Origin: an uncultured Ectothiorhodospiraceae bacterium
GTDB lineage: Bacteria; Pseudomonadota; Gammaproteobacteria; UBA6429; Thiohalophilaceae
Direction of reading: 5' to 3'
Length of the DNA stretch: 45,760 nt
NCBI GenBank assembly: GCA_947259575.1
Contig: CAMYMU010000043.1
Location: forward strand, 15,097-60,856
The notes below the pieces were generated by a model. It was not told the DNA's origin and did no database searches. It was given only the letters and a program-made list of their open reading frames with translations. Below are positions 27,754 through 35,458 of this stretch, one piece after another (the stretch's first letter is position 1; the number at the start of each line of letters is the position of its first letter). Position numbers and translations under genes: made by a program.

Positions 27754-28173
27754 ATGATGACCCCTGAACAAATCAAATTAGTACAAAGTAGCTGGGAGCA
27801 AGTAAAGCCCATATCTGAAAAGGCTGCGGAGTTGTTTTATGGAAAACTATTTGAGTTAAATCCTGGTTATAAGGCTCTATTCCCTGAGGATATGACTGAG
27901 CAAGGACGAAAATTAATGGCCATGATCAATACCGCAGTTAATAGTTTAAACAATCTCGAAGCGGTTGTACCTGCTGTTGAAGAAATGGGTAAGCGCCATG
28001 TTGGTTATGGTGTTAAAGATGAAGACTATGATGTTGTTGGTGAGGCGCTGTTATGGACTTTAGGTGCAGGCCTTGGTGATGCCTTTACCGAGGACGTTAA
28101 ATCTGCATGGACGGAGACTTATGTCGTACTTTCAACAACAATGAAAAATGCCGCGGCTACTGTAGCAGCATAA
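27754..28173 (+). CDS. Single-domain bacterial hemoglobin
   Basis: 139 residues, a complete globin: QIKLVQSSWEQVKPISEKAAELFYGKLFELNPGYKALF at the A-CD region and the proximal His in MGKRHVGYGV. It resembles Vitreoscilla-type globins and the globin part of flavohemoglobins, without a reductase domain. NO or O2 handling is the usual role. Its place at the end of a nitrate-controlled unit fits protection against NO. The NirB-like flavoprotein in the same operon could be its reductase, which is inference. A strong terminator follows. Confidence 0.95.
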   Translation: MMTPEQIKLVQSSWEQVKPISEKAAELFYGKLFELNPGYKALFPEDMTEQGRKLMAMINTAVNSLNNLEAVVPAVEEMGKRHVGYGVKDEDYDVVGEALLWTLGAGLGDAFTEDVKSAWTETYVVLSTTMKNAAATVAA

Positions 28174-28193
28174 CCCACGTTCCTTGTGGAGAT

Positions 28194-28221
28194 AACCCTG
28201 TGCCTCGGCACAGGGTTTTTT
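28194..28221 (+). terminator. Terminator after the globin gene
   Basis: AACCCTGTGC, loop CTCG, GCACAGGGTT is a perfect 10-bp stem followed by a T-run. It ends the first nitrogen-oxide unit. Confidence 0.95.
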
Positions 28222-28240
28222 ATGTGCGTTTTACATTTTT

Positions 28241-28328
28241 GCACCATCTCAAGGCAATCCCAAAATCCATCTGCCCCATTTTTAAACCTAATTCATCTGA
28301 AATACGAAAAATAGCACCAGAATAGAGC
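28241..28328 (+). promoter_or_regulatory. Two possible NtrC sites upstream of nrtA
   Basis: GCACCA occurs at 28241 and again at 28314, where it extends to GCACCAGAATAGAGC, a fair match to the NtrC palindrome GCACCA-N3-TGGTGC. They are 73 bases apart (seven helical turns), about 170 and 95 bases before the sigma-54 promoter, a typical enhancer distance. Confidence 0.5.
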
Positions 28329-28415
28329 GTTTTTTGATGGTGGTATGGCTTTTATAGTAAGATTTTCGCGGAAAAACTATTAGAAAACAGGTATTTAAGT
28401 ATTCTCTAATATTTC

Positions 28416-28431
28416 TGGCACAGTGCTTGCT
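28416..28431 (+). promoter_or_regulatory. Sigma-54 promoter of the nitrate-transporter unit
   Basis: TGGCACAGTGCTTGCT has GG at 28417-28418 and GC at 28429-28430 with ten bases between, matching the sigma-54 consensus as well as the promoter before nasT. The start of transcription would be near 28442, just ahead of the ANTAR RNA. Confidence 0.88.
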
Positions 28432-28450
28432 CTATAGAACTATAAGTATC

Positions 28451-28494
28451 CCTGATCTAATGGCGGGTCAGGCAATAAATTAGGCAAAGGCGCC
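28451..28494 (+). ncRNA. ANTAR-responsive two-hairpin RNA, leader 2
   Basis: P1: CCTGATCT, loop AATGGC, GGGTCAGG (8 bp with two U-G pairs). After ten bases, P2: GGC, loop AAAGGC, GCC. Both loops are six bases with A1 and G4. P2 has the same form as in leader 1 (3-bp stem, loop AAAG followed by two bases). It begins about ten bases after the predicted transcription start. Confidence 0.87.
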
Positions 28495-28539
28495 CATGAA
28501 CCCACGTCAATTCGACTTGCATTCATAGACGCTTTTTTT
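28490..28539 (+). terminator. Conditional terminator ahead of nrtA
   Basis: A long imperfect stem, 28490-28508 with 28514-28532 (14 of 19 positions pair), closes a 5-base loop and is followed by T7. Its 5' arm includes the 3' arm of ANTAR hairpin P2, as expected for an antitermination switch. Confidence 0.85.
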
Positions 28540-28589
28540 ACGGCCCAGATATTTTAAATAGGAATTTTAGAGAGGTTGAGATAATAGGT

Positions 28590-29981
28590 ATGAAATTTAT
28601 TTTTGGAAGAAGACATTTTTTAAAGAAAAGTATGATGACACTTGCGATGGCAGCAAGTGTTGTTACCGCCAGCATTAGTAGTAGTGCATATGCCGTTGGT
28701 GAACCTGAAAAAGAGGAATTGAAGTTTGGCTTTATCAAGTTAACTGACATGGCACCGTTAGCCATCGCCTATGAAAAGGGATACTTTGAAGATGAGGGCC
28801 TGTACGTTACTTTGGAAGCGCAAGCTAACTGGAAAGTATTACTGGATCGTGTCATTGATGGCCAATTAGATGGGGCGCACATGTTAGCGGGTCAACCATT
28901 AGGGGCAACAATTGGCTTTGGTACAAAGGCCGATGTGATAACCGCGTTTAGTATGGACCTGAACGGAAATGCTATTACTGTTTCCAACGATATCTGGAAG
29001 GAGATGAAAAAACACGTTCCGCACAAAGACGGTAAACCTGTTCATCCAATTAAAGCCGATTATCTAAAGCCCGTCGTCGATCAATTTAAGAAAGAAGGTA
29101 AACCTTTCAAAATGGGCATGGTATTTCCCGTGTCGACACATAACTATGAATTGCGCTACTGGTTGGCAGCAGGTGGTATTCATCCTGGATTTTATGCTCC
29201 TCACAAAGGCGACACGAGCGGTAACTTAAAGGCGGATGCCTTATTATCGGTTACGCCCCCACCACAAATGCCCTCCACAATGGAAGCAGGTACCATCTAT
29301 GGTTATTGCGTAGGTGAGCCCTGGAATCAACAGGCAGTATTCAAAGGGATTGGTGTCCCCGTCATTACTGATTACGAAATCTGGAAAGACAACCCAGAAA
29401 AAGTATTTGGTGTAAGCAAAGCCTGGGCAGAGAAATATCCAAACACACATATTCGTGTCGTCAAAGCACTGATTCGAGCTGCACTTTGGTTAGACGAAGA
29501 CAACAACAAGAATCGTCCTGAAGCAGTGAAGATTCTTGCCAAGAGTCAGTACGTTGGTGCCGATTACGATGTAATTGCCAATAGCATGACGGGTACCTTT
29601 GAATATGAAAAAGGTGACAAACGTGATGTACCAGATTTCAACGTCTTCTTTCGTTATAACGCAACCTATCCTTACTACAGTGATGCAATCTGGTACCTGA
29701 CACAAATGCGTCGTTGGGGACAAATCTCTGAGAAGAAGAGTGATAGCTGGTACAAGGATATTGCTAAGAAAGTTTATCGTCCGGATATCTATGCAAAAGC
29801 AGCGAAGGAACTCATCAAGGAAGGCAAGTTAAAGGCTTCAGACTTCCCTGAGTTTGCAACCGAAACAGGGTTTCGAAAGCCACAGACTCACTTTATTGAT
29901 GGCATTACCTACGATGGTAGCAAACCAAATGAGTATCTAACCAAGTTCAAAATTGGCCTAAAAGGTAAGGACAAGATTTAA
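28590..29981 (+). CDS. nrtA: Nitrate-type ABC transporter substrate-binding protein (NrtA-like, Tat signal)
   Basis: 463 residues of the NrtA/CmpA family. It begins with a twin-arginine signal (GRRHFLKKS, then a hydrophobic stretch ending SSAYAVG), so it is exported folded. The mature part contains [21 protein letters not shown], the [13 protein letters not shown] loop and [13 protein letters not shown], all typical of nitrate/bicarbonate binders. The signal distinguishes it from cytoplasmic NasS, which has the same fold. It is the first gene after sigma-54 promoter and ANTAR leader 2. A hairpin after the stop may keep its message in excess over nrtB. Confidence 0.93.
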   Translation: MKFIFGRRHFLKKSMMTLAMAASVVTASISSSAYAVGEPEKEELKFGFIKLTDMAPLAIAYEKGYFEDEGLYVTLEAQANWKVLLDRVIDGQLDGAHMLAGQPLGATIGFGTKADVITAFSMDLNGNAITVSNDIWKEMKKHVPHKDGKPVHPIKADYLKPVVDQFKKEGKPFKMGMVFPVSTHNYELRYWLAAGGIHPGFYAPHKGDTSGNLKADALLSVTPPPQMPSTMEAGTIYGYCVGEPWNQQAVFKGIGVPVITDYEIWKDNPEKVFGVSKAWAEKYPNTHIRVVKALIRAALWLDEDNNKNRPEAVKILAKSQYVGADYDVIANSMTGTFEYEKGDKRDVPDFNVFFRYNATYPYYSDAIWYLTQMRRWGQISEKKSDSWYKDIAKKVYRPDIYAKAAKELIKEGKLKASDFPEFATETGFRKPQTHFIDGITYDGSKPNEYLTKFKIGLKGKDKI

Positions 29982-29989
29982 CGGTGCTA

Positions 29990-30017
29990 CCTCCTGGTAC
30001 GGGATTGTACCGGGAGG
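29990..30017 (+). other. Intercistronic hairpin between nrtA and nrtB
   Basis: CCTCCTGGTAC pairs with GTACCGGGAGG over 11 bp (one G-T) around a GGGATT loop, with no T-run. Its likely effect is 3'-end protection of the binding-protein message, a common arrangement in ABC operons. Confidence 0.65.
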
Positions 30018-30036
30018 TCCTTATGAGGACACACAC

Positions 30037-31044
30037 ATGAATACGCAAGTTATCAAATTATTTGAAAGTATGAATATACCAGGTCATACAAGTAAATTTC
30101 TTGAATGGGCGAAAGACCCATCTAAAGTTTTTAAAACCCTGGGCATTCCGCTACTGTCTATAGCTATCTTTCTCGCTGTTTGGGGTGGTGTTGCCTCTCA
30201 AATTAAAACATCGCTTGGACAAGTACCCGGACCAACACAGGTTTGGCAACAATCTGTAACGCTCTATGATGAACATGTTGAGGAAAGGGAAAAGGAAGAG
30301 AAGTTTTACCAGCGCCAGGAAAAACGTAATGCTAAGAAACTCGAACAAAATCCTGATGCAAAAGTAAAAATTCGTCCTTACACAGGTAAGCCAACATTTT
30401 TTGACCAAATATTTACCAGTATCATTACTGTGTTGACTGGTTTTTTTATCGCTAGCCTAATTGCAATCCCCATCGGTATAGTTTGTGGGCTGAGTACGAC
30501 GTTATATACAGCACTAAATCCACTGATACAGACGTTTAAACCGGTATCACCTTTAGCATGGTTACCCATTGTCACTATCATTGTCAGTGCAGTGTATATA
30601 TCAGATGATCCTCTATTCGAGAAATCATTCTTGACCTCGGCCATTACAGTTACCTTATGTTGCATGTGGCCGACGATAATTAACACGACGGTTGGTGTTT
30701 CAACTATAGATAAAGATTTAGTCAATGTCAGTCGGGTATTACGCCTTGGTTGGTTCACCAATATCTTCAAGATTGTGTTGCCGTCATCGATACCAATGAT
30801 GTTTGCAGGCTTGCGTGTTTCTTTAGGTATTGGCTGGATGGTACTGATTGCAGCGGAAATGTTAGCGCAGAATCCAGGTTTAGGAAAATTTGTTTGGGAT
30901 GAGTTCCAAAATGGTAGCTCTAACTCACTGGCGCGTATCATGGTTGCCGTTATTGCGATTGGCCTGATTGGCTTTGCACTTGATCGGTTAATGTTACTTT
31001 TTCAGAAATATGTCAGCTGGGACAAGTCAGCCGTCATTCGTTAA
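30037..31044 (+). CDS. nrtB: Nitrate ABC transporter permease (NrtB-like)
   Basis: 335 residues of the BPD_transp_1 / SsuC-NrtB type with membrane helices, a conserved cytoplasmic EAA-type loop (INTTVGVSTIDKDLVNVSRVL) and LRVSLGIGWMVLIAAEML. Residues ~75-125 form a charged, Lys/Glu-rich insert (HVEEREKEEKFYQRQEKR) after the first helix, which NrtB proteins of this group can carry. It is in the same operon as nrtA and the ATPase gene. Confidence 0.93.
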   Translation: MNTQVIKLFESMNIPGHTSKFLEWAKDPSKVFKTLGIPLLSIAIFLAVWGGVASQIKTSLGQVPGPTQVWQQSVTLYDEHVEEREKEEKFYQRQEKRNAKKLEQNPDAKVKIRPYTGKPTFFDQIFTSIITVLTGFFIASLIAIPIGIVCGLSTTLYTALNPLIQTFKPVSPLAWLPIVTIIVSAVYISDDPLFEKSFLTSAITVTLCCMWPTIINTTVGVSTIDKDLVNVSRVLRLGWFTNIFKIVLPSSIPMMFAGLRVSLGIGWMVLIAAEMLAQNPGLGKFVWDEFQNGSSNSLARIMVAVIAIGLIGFALDRLMLLFQKYVSWDKSAVIR

Positions 31045-31065
31045 GTGGAGAAGAGGAGAATTAAG

Positions 31066-31899
31066 ATGAAGCATTTAGAAATTTCTCAGGTATCAATGGA
31101 ATTCGAAACGCCTACAGGACCTTTTTCAGCACTGAAAGACGTTGATTTGACGATTAGTGAAGGTGAGTTTGTATCTCTAATCGGTCACTCAGGGTGCGGT
31201 AAGTCGACAGTATTGAATATTGTAGCAGGTCTATATCAGGCAACGGGCGGTGGTGTCATTCTTGATGGTAAAGAAGTCAATGAGCCCGGTCCAGATAGAG
31301 CCGTAGTATTTCAAAATCACTCTTTGTTGCCCTGGCTAACTGCTTATGAAAATGTTGAGTTAGCGGTAAAACAGGTTTTTAGTGGCAAGAAGTCAAAGTC
31401 TGAGATAAAAGACTGGATCAAACATAATCTTGAGTTGGTGCACATGACCCACGCGATGGATAAGCGACCTAGCGAGATCTCGGGTGGTATGAAACAACGA
31501 GTTGGTATCGCCAGGGCGTTGGCAATGGAACCAAAAGTACTTTTAATGGATGAGCCATTCGGTGCACTGGATGCCTTGACGCGTGCACATATGCAGGATT
31601 CATTAATTGAAATTCAGGCACGCCTGAATAATACAGTAATTATGATTACGCATGATGTTGATGAAGCCGTATTGCTATCCGATCGAATTGTAATGATGAC
31701 TAATGGCCCGTCAGCAACTGTTGGCGAAGTTCTTTCTATAGATCTTCCACGCCCTCGTGATCGCGTAAAACTTGCCGGGGATAAGCGCTATAACGAATAT
31801 CGTGCAGAAGTACTTAAATTCTTGTATGAGCGTCAGCGTAAGATTGAACCTGTCAATACAAGTGTCAAGAAGGTCAAAAAAGAAGACAAAGCAGCGTAG
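31066..31899 (+). CDS. nrtD: Nitrate ABC transporter ATPase (NrtD-like)
   Basis: The ATG at 31066 with GAGGAG seven bases upstream gives 277 residues (a GTG at 31045 has no such site). Walker A GHSGCGKST, Q-loop FQNHSLLPW, signature SGGMKQR, Walker B LLMDEPFGALD and switch His TMITHDVDEA are intact. It is a simple ATPase without the NrtA-like regulatory tail of cyanobacterial NrtC, hence NrtD-like. It energises nitrate or nitrite uptake with the two proteins encoded just upstream. Confidence 0.93.
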   Translation: MKHLEISQVSMEFETPTGPFSALKDVDLTISEGEFVSLIGHSGCGKSTVLNIVAGLYQATGGGVILDGKEVNEPGPDRAVVFQNHSLLPWLTAYENVELAVKQVFSGKKSKSEIKDWIKHNLELVHMTHAMDKRPSEISGGMKQRVGIARALAMEPKVLLMDEPFGALDALTRAHMQDSLIEIQARLNNTVIMITHDVDEAVLLSDRIVMMTNGPSATVGEVLSIDLPRPRDRVKLAGDKRYNEYRAEVLKFLYERQRKIEPVNTSVKKVKKEDKAA

Positions 31900-31928
31900 T
31901 TCTAGTAACAGAGTTGATATGTGTGAAC

Positions 31929-31948
31929 GCCAAGGATGGCCCTTTTTT
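31929..31948 (+). other. Short hairpin plus T-run between nrtD and the NIT gene
   Basis: GCCA-AGGA-TGGC followed by CCTTTTTT looks like a weak attenuator. Read as GCC-AAGGAT-GGC, the six-base loop also has A1 and G4, but no partner hairpin lies beside it. It may lower expression of the NIT gene relative to the transporter. Confidence 0.35.
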
Positions 31949-31965
31949 AATCATTTGAGCGAAGA

Positions 31966-32898
31966 ATGTTAAAAGCGGAAAATAAACAAGAAATAATCAG
32001 TGATACATGCGATGTGAATGCGACAAAGTCTGTTGCCCGTTATCTTTATCATTTACGGACCATCACAATTATACGCCATATCATACCCGTGATAATTGCA
32101 AGCCAGCAACACCGTGGATCTCAGCTAGCTTTTCTGGAAGGTGATAGCTTATATCAGAAAAAGCTTTCCGACCTTGAAGCGGAAATGGATCATCGGCTCT
32201 CGACGTTGAAACTACTAAATCGAGAGCTTTCCGAACCCGTACCAGTATGGGATATTGAGCAACTTTTGCAAGAATGGCAAACAGTAAAGGATTGGTCAGA
32301 AGGTCCACTTCTGGAGAATTTCAACTTACACAGCCATTTTATCGAACAACAAATGAAACTGATGTGGCTTTTAGTCGAAAAATCTAACAGTTTTTTCGTA
32401 GGGGACATCGATGACGGGTATTCAGGCAACAATCAAACAGGATCCCATCGCAATACTGATTCCTTACTTATTCGATTGATCTTGAATGAGACGCCCGAAC
32501 TAATTGAACTCATTGCAAGAATACGAGGGTTATCAACGCATGCATTAGTAATAGGTACATGCGATGAAGACCATTATACCTGGATTGAATATTTACTCAG
32601 GGAACTTAATCAGAAAAAAGAATATTTCAGGGAATTATCAAAATCTTTACAAAAATATGTACTACGAGATTTTCCTGCACTGATTGAACTACAAATGCAA
32701 GATGTGCGTATCGTGCAACTTGTTCAGTTTATAGAAAAATTCGTTCTCAGAAAAAACAACATTGAGATGGAAAACCAGGATGTTTTTGTTATGGCTACGA
32801 AAATCATCAACTCTCAAACTGAGGTAATCTATAAGGGGCTGGATTACATTCAGAATAAGATGCATCGAGATTTTGATGGCTGGCATCAGCCTATTTAG
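31966..32898 (+). CDS. Stand-alone NIT (nitrate/nitrite-sensing) domain protein
   Basis: 310 residues, almost all helical, with no signal peptide and no ANTAR, kinase or other output domain. The segment IASQQHRGSQLAFLEGDSLYQKKLSDLEAEMDHRL matches the N-terminal NIT motif (Q-x-E/H-R-G-x-S...), and IARIRGLSTHALV matches the second conserved region. The NIT domain in Klebsiella NasR binds nitrate or nitrite and releases its ANTAR domain. Here the sensor is separate and sits at the end of the nitrate-transporter operon. It is therefore the best candidate to control the NasT-like protein encoded at 23052, which is inference. Confidence 0.78.
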   Translation: MLKAENKQEIISDTCDVNATKSVARYLYHLRTITIIRHIIPVIIASQQHRGSQLAFLEGDSLYQKKLSDLEAEMDHRLSTLKLLNRELSEPVPVWDIEQLLQEWQTVKDWSEGPLLENFNLHSHFIEQQMKLMWLLVEKSNSFFVGDIDDGYSGNNQTGSHRNTDSLLIRLILNETPELIELIARIRGLSTHALVIGTCDEDHYTWIEYLLRELNQKKEYFRELSKSLQKYVLRDFPALIELQMQDVRIVQLVQFIEKFVLRKNNIEMENQDVFVMATKIINSQTEVIYKGLDYIQNKMHRDFDGWHQPI

Positions 32899-33113
32899 TT
32901 GGTGGGAGAATTCTGTATTCAGGGGGCCAAATAGGGACAATTTAGTACTTTATTTGCACTATTAACCCAAATAAACACTATTATGCCTTGTATTACTGGT
33001 TTGCGGTCTTATACTACTTATATGTGTGATGTATCTAGTTAAAACCGGTTATTTCACACGCCGATACATTCTATCCTGGTTCTTGTCAGTAGTTCTCTTT
33101 AGTTTTCTCCTGT

Positions 33114-33170
33114 TAATTACCTCGTAAGATTTGTAACACATTATTATTATATTATTCAAAGAGGTAATTA
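33114..33170 (+). promoter_or_regulatory. Inverted repeat masking the csp ribosome-binding site
   Basis: TAATTACCTC (33114-33123) is the exact complement of GAGGTAATTA (33161-33170), which contains the Shine-Dalgarno of the cold-shock gene two bases before its ATG. In the mRNA the two could pair over 10 bp and hide the start. Upstream, 32899-33113 holds no gene, and I see no clear terminator for the NIT gene. Confidence 0.6.
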
Positions 33171-33172
33171 TT

Positions 33173-33373
33173 ATGGCAACAGGAACCGTTAAATGGTTTA
33201 ACGACTCTAAAGGCTTCGGCTTTATCACTCCAGAAGATGGTAGCGCTGACGTGTTTGCTCACTTTTCTGCTATCAAAAGTGAAGGTTTTCGTTCACTAGC
33301 TGAAGGTCAGCAAGTGACTTACGACGTAGAGTCTGGTCCTAAAGGCCCACAGGCAGCAAACATACAGGTCTAA
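33173..33373 (+). CDS. Cold-shock protein (CspA family)
   Basis: 66 residues, a complete single cold-shock domain: [20 protein letters not shown] with RNP1 KGFGFI, RNP2 DVFAHFS, and the end [12 protein letters not shown]. It binds single-stranded RNA/DNA and acts as an RNA chaperone. It is monocistronic with a long leader and its own terminator. Which csp paralogue it is cannot be decided, and it may or may not be cold-induced. Confidence 0.97.
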   Translation: MATGTVKWFNDSKGFGFITPEDGSADVFAHFSAIKSEGFRSLAEGQQVTYDVESGPKGPQAANIQV

Positions 33374-33398
33374 ATAACCTCGAGTTTACGCTTTACCG

Positions 33399-33426
33399 AA
33401 ACCCCGCGATATTTCGCGGGGTTTTT
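33399..33426 (+). terminator. Terminator of the csp gene
   Basis: AAACCCCGCGA, loop TATT, TCGCGGGGTTT, followed by a T-run. A perfect 11-bp stem. Confidence 0.95.
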
Positions 33427-33692
33427 GTTTGGCCTGGTATTTAAGTCTCGGAACATACATCACTTTCCCGCACCTTTTTAATGCAATTCAATCACACGAT
33501 AAATACTTCAAATTGACCCGAAACATAGGGGTTTCGAAGTGAATCCGGATAAATTCCACAGGCCGGTACGGTGTAATTTACATATTTGTTGTGGCATACT
33601 ATATATAAGTGAATAGTACTCCTCTAATGTAAATTTCTTTGTTGATAGTTTATGCCATGTGTTTAGTGGAGTTATCGGTACATTAGGTCTAG
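33427..33692. other. Intergenic region without a recognised gene
   Basis: AT-rich stretch between the csp terminator and the next gene. I see no tRNA, long repeat or convincing promoter beyond generic AT-rich boxes. Confidence 0.3.
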
Positions 33693-34205
33693 ATGATTAT
33701 AAAGGTAACAAGCCGGATTGCCCGTTGGGGCAGGCTTCTGTTCCTTTCTCTTAATGGGTGCAGCCGCTCGCACTTGTCTGTTCGAAATCCCCCTACAAAA
33801 CTACTGGTTAGTATCGGCTTATTATTTTTTTCTATAACGCCACATTCATATGCTCTGCAATTAAGCAGTGATACTCCTGTTGCAACCGCCGGTTATTATC
33901 AGTTGTCCTGGCTTGGTAAAGTCGAGTCTTTCCAGTTGCAGGAATCGACAACATCCGATTTCAACTCATTCAAGATTATCTACGAAGGTAAGGACCTGGC
34001 CCGTGTCATAAGCGGCAAGTCAGATGGTGATTATTATTATCGTCTACTGAGCAACGAAGGAAATACTTCACAAGTGAGCAATACGGTAAAAGTGACCGTT
34101 AGTCATCATCCTTTAGAAAATGCAGCGATGTTTTTTGTTGCCGGCGCAATTGTGTTTCTTGCAATCTTATACCTGATTTTTAAAGGAAGACGACTCGAAA
34201 GTTGA
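33693..34205 (+). CDS. Unknown exported, C-terminally anchored protein
   Basis: 170 residues. A basic N-terminus leads to a hydrophobic segment (LLVSIGLLFFSITPHSYA) that looks like a signal peptide placed about 35 residues in, so the real start may be downstream. The middle (QLSSDTPVATAGYYQLSW, ...YYYRLLSNEGNTSQVSNTVKVTV) resembles a fibronectin-III-like beta sandwich. The C-terminus is a membrane helix followed by KGRRLES. It overlaps or abuts the next gene and is probably co-transcribed with it. No family or function recognised. Confidence 0.6.
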   Translation: MIIKVTSRIARWGRLLFLSLNGCSRSHLSVRNPPTKLLVSIGLLFFSITPHSYALQLSSDTPVATAGYYQLSWLGKVESFQLQESTTSDFNSFKIIYEGKDLARVISGKSDGDYYYRLLSNEGNTSQVSNTVKVTVSHHPLENAAMFFVAGAIVFLAILYLIFKGRRLES

Positions 34206-34213
34206 TACAAATC

Positions 34214-35458
34214 ATGGAAAAACTCAGTGTTAACAGACAGCGCCTACAGTCAGATATCGAAGCCCTGGCTGAAATCGGCCGCTCTGAAGATTATGGTATC
34301 TATCGCATGGCCTTCAGTGAAGCTGACATGCAGGGACGTGCCTGGTTTAAAAACAAGGCGGAGGAAGTGGGCCTTGATTTCTACCAGGATGGGGCGGCCA
34401 ATCTTCATGCGCGCTATCAATGGGACGACAAACGTCCATCGGTGATGATGGGATCGCATATAGATACGGTGCCGGCGGCAGGACACCTGGATGGTGCCTT
34501 GGGTGTGATTGTGGCACTGGAATGTTTGCGCTGCATTAAAGAATCAAATCTTAATATTGATTACCCCTTAGAAGCAGTCGCCTTTAGTGATGAAGAAGGT
34601 CGTTTTGGCGGTATGCTCGGCTCACAAGCAATCACAGGAATGTTATCGCCCGAGAAAATTATTAAAGCATCAGATCTTAATGGTGTCAGCCTTATTGACG
34701 CGATGAAAAATGTTGGCCTCGATGCCATGGATGCCTTACATGCCAGGCGTAACCCGGAATCTATTCATGCATATCTGGAGCTGCACATTGAGCAAGGCCC
34801 CATGTTGGATGACATGGAGATTAGTATTGGAAACGTTGATGCCATCGCCGGTTTGTTTAAATGGGATGTGACTTTAACCGGTACACCGAATCATGCCGGA
34901 ACCACACCTATGGATATGCGTAAAGATGCTTTCATGGGGTTGAGTGAGTTTGCTTCCCAGTTGCAACGCATACTCGATGAAAATGGTAGCCCACGCAGTG
35001 TTGCAACCATTGGGCGTGTGGAAATCAGCCCCGGTGCAGCAAATGTGATTCCGGGCAAAGTTGAGTTCTCACTGGAAGCTCGTGATACCGATCCCTCTGT
35101 GCTTGATGATCTTGCCAATGCCTTTCGCAAGTCGTTGTCTGCGATAGCCCGTAAACATGAACTGATGTTCGAGTTCCGCGTGCTCAGCGAAATTACCCCT
35201 GTAAAAAGTGACCCAGGTATTGTCGAGTCCATCGAGAATGTTTGTAAATCATTGAGGGTACCATTCTTACAGATGGCCAGTGGCGCAGCGCATGATGCTC
35301 AGATGCTGGCCAAAATTACCCGCGCAGGCATGATCTTTGTACCTAGTAAAGATGGTCGTAGTCATTCTATCGCGGAATGGACGGATATGGATGATATTGA
35401 AAAAGGCGCGAATGTAGCACTGAACACGATGTATCGAATAGCTGGAGGTCAGTTATGA
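34214..35458 (+). CDS. M20-type amidohydrolase (allantoate / N-carbamoyl-amino-acid hydrolase family)
   Basis: 414 residues of the hydantoinase/carbamoylase family, which removes a carbamoyl group from N-carbamoyl amino acids, ureidopropionate or allantoate. The metal site is complete: MMGSHIDTV, GHLDGALG, FSDEEGRFG, LELHIEQGP and GAAHDAQML. The dimerisation/substrate part has GTPNHAGTTPM. The start is ATG at 34214; a TTG at 34202 is the alternative. It begins an operon with ATGA-type overlaps to the next two genes. The exact substrate is not readable from the sequence. Confidence 0.92.
   Translation: MEKLSVNRQRLQSDIEALAEIGRSEDYGIYRMAFSEADMQGRAWFKNKAEEVGLDFYQDGAANLHARYQWDDKRPSVMMGSHIDTVPAAGHLDGALGVIVALECLRCIKESNLNIDYPLEAVAFSDEEGRFGGMLGSQAITGMLSPEKIIKASDLNGVSLIDAMKNVGLDAMDALHARRNPESIHAYLELHIEQGPMLDDMEISIGNVDAIAGLFKWDVTLTGTPNHAGTTPMDMRKDAFMGLSEFASQLQRILDENGSPRSVATIGRVEISPGAANVIPGKVEFSLEARDTDPSVLDDLANAFRKSLSAIARKHELMFEFRVLSEITPVKSDPGIVESIENVCKSLRVPFLQMASGAAHDAQMLAKITRAGMIFVPSKDGRSHSIAEWTDMDDIEKGANVALNTMYRIAGGQL

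Noticed and set aside
28590-29981. Reading the NrtA-like protein as the cytoplasmic sensor NasS
   Set aside because: It has a clear twin-arginine signal and is followed by permease and ATPase genes, so it is the transporter's binding protein.
30378-30941. Minus-strand frame of 187 codons opposite nrtB
   Set aside because: Shadow of the permease gene. No ribosome-binding site or domain.
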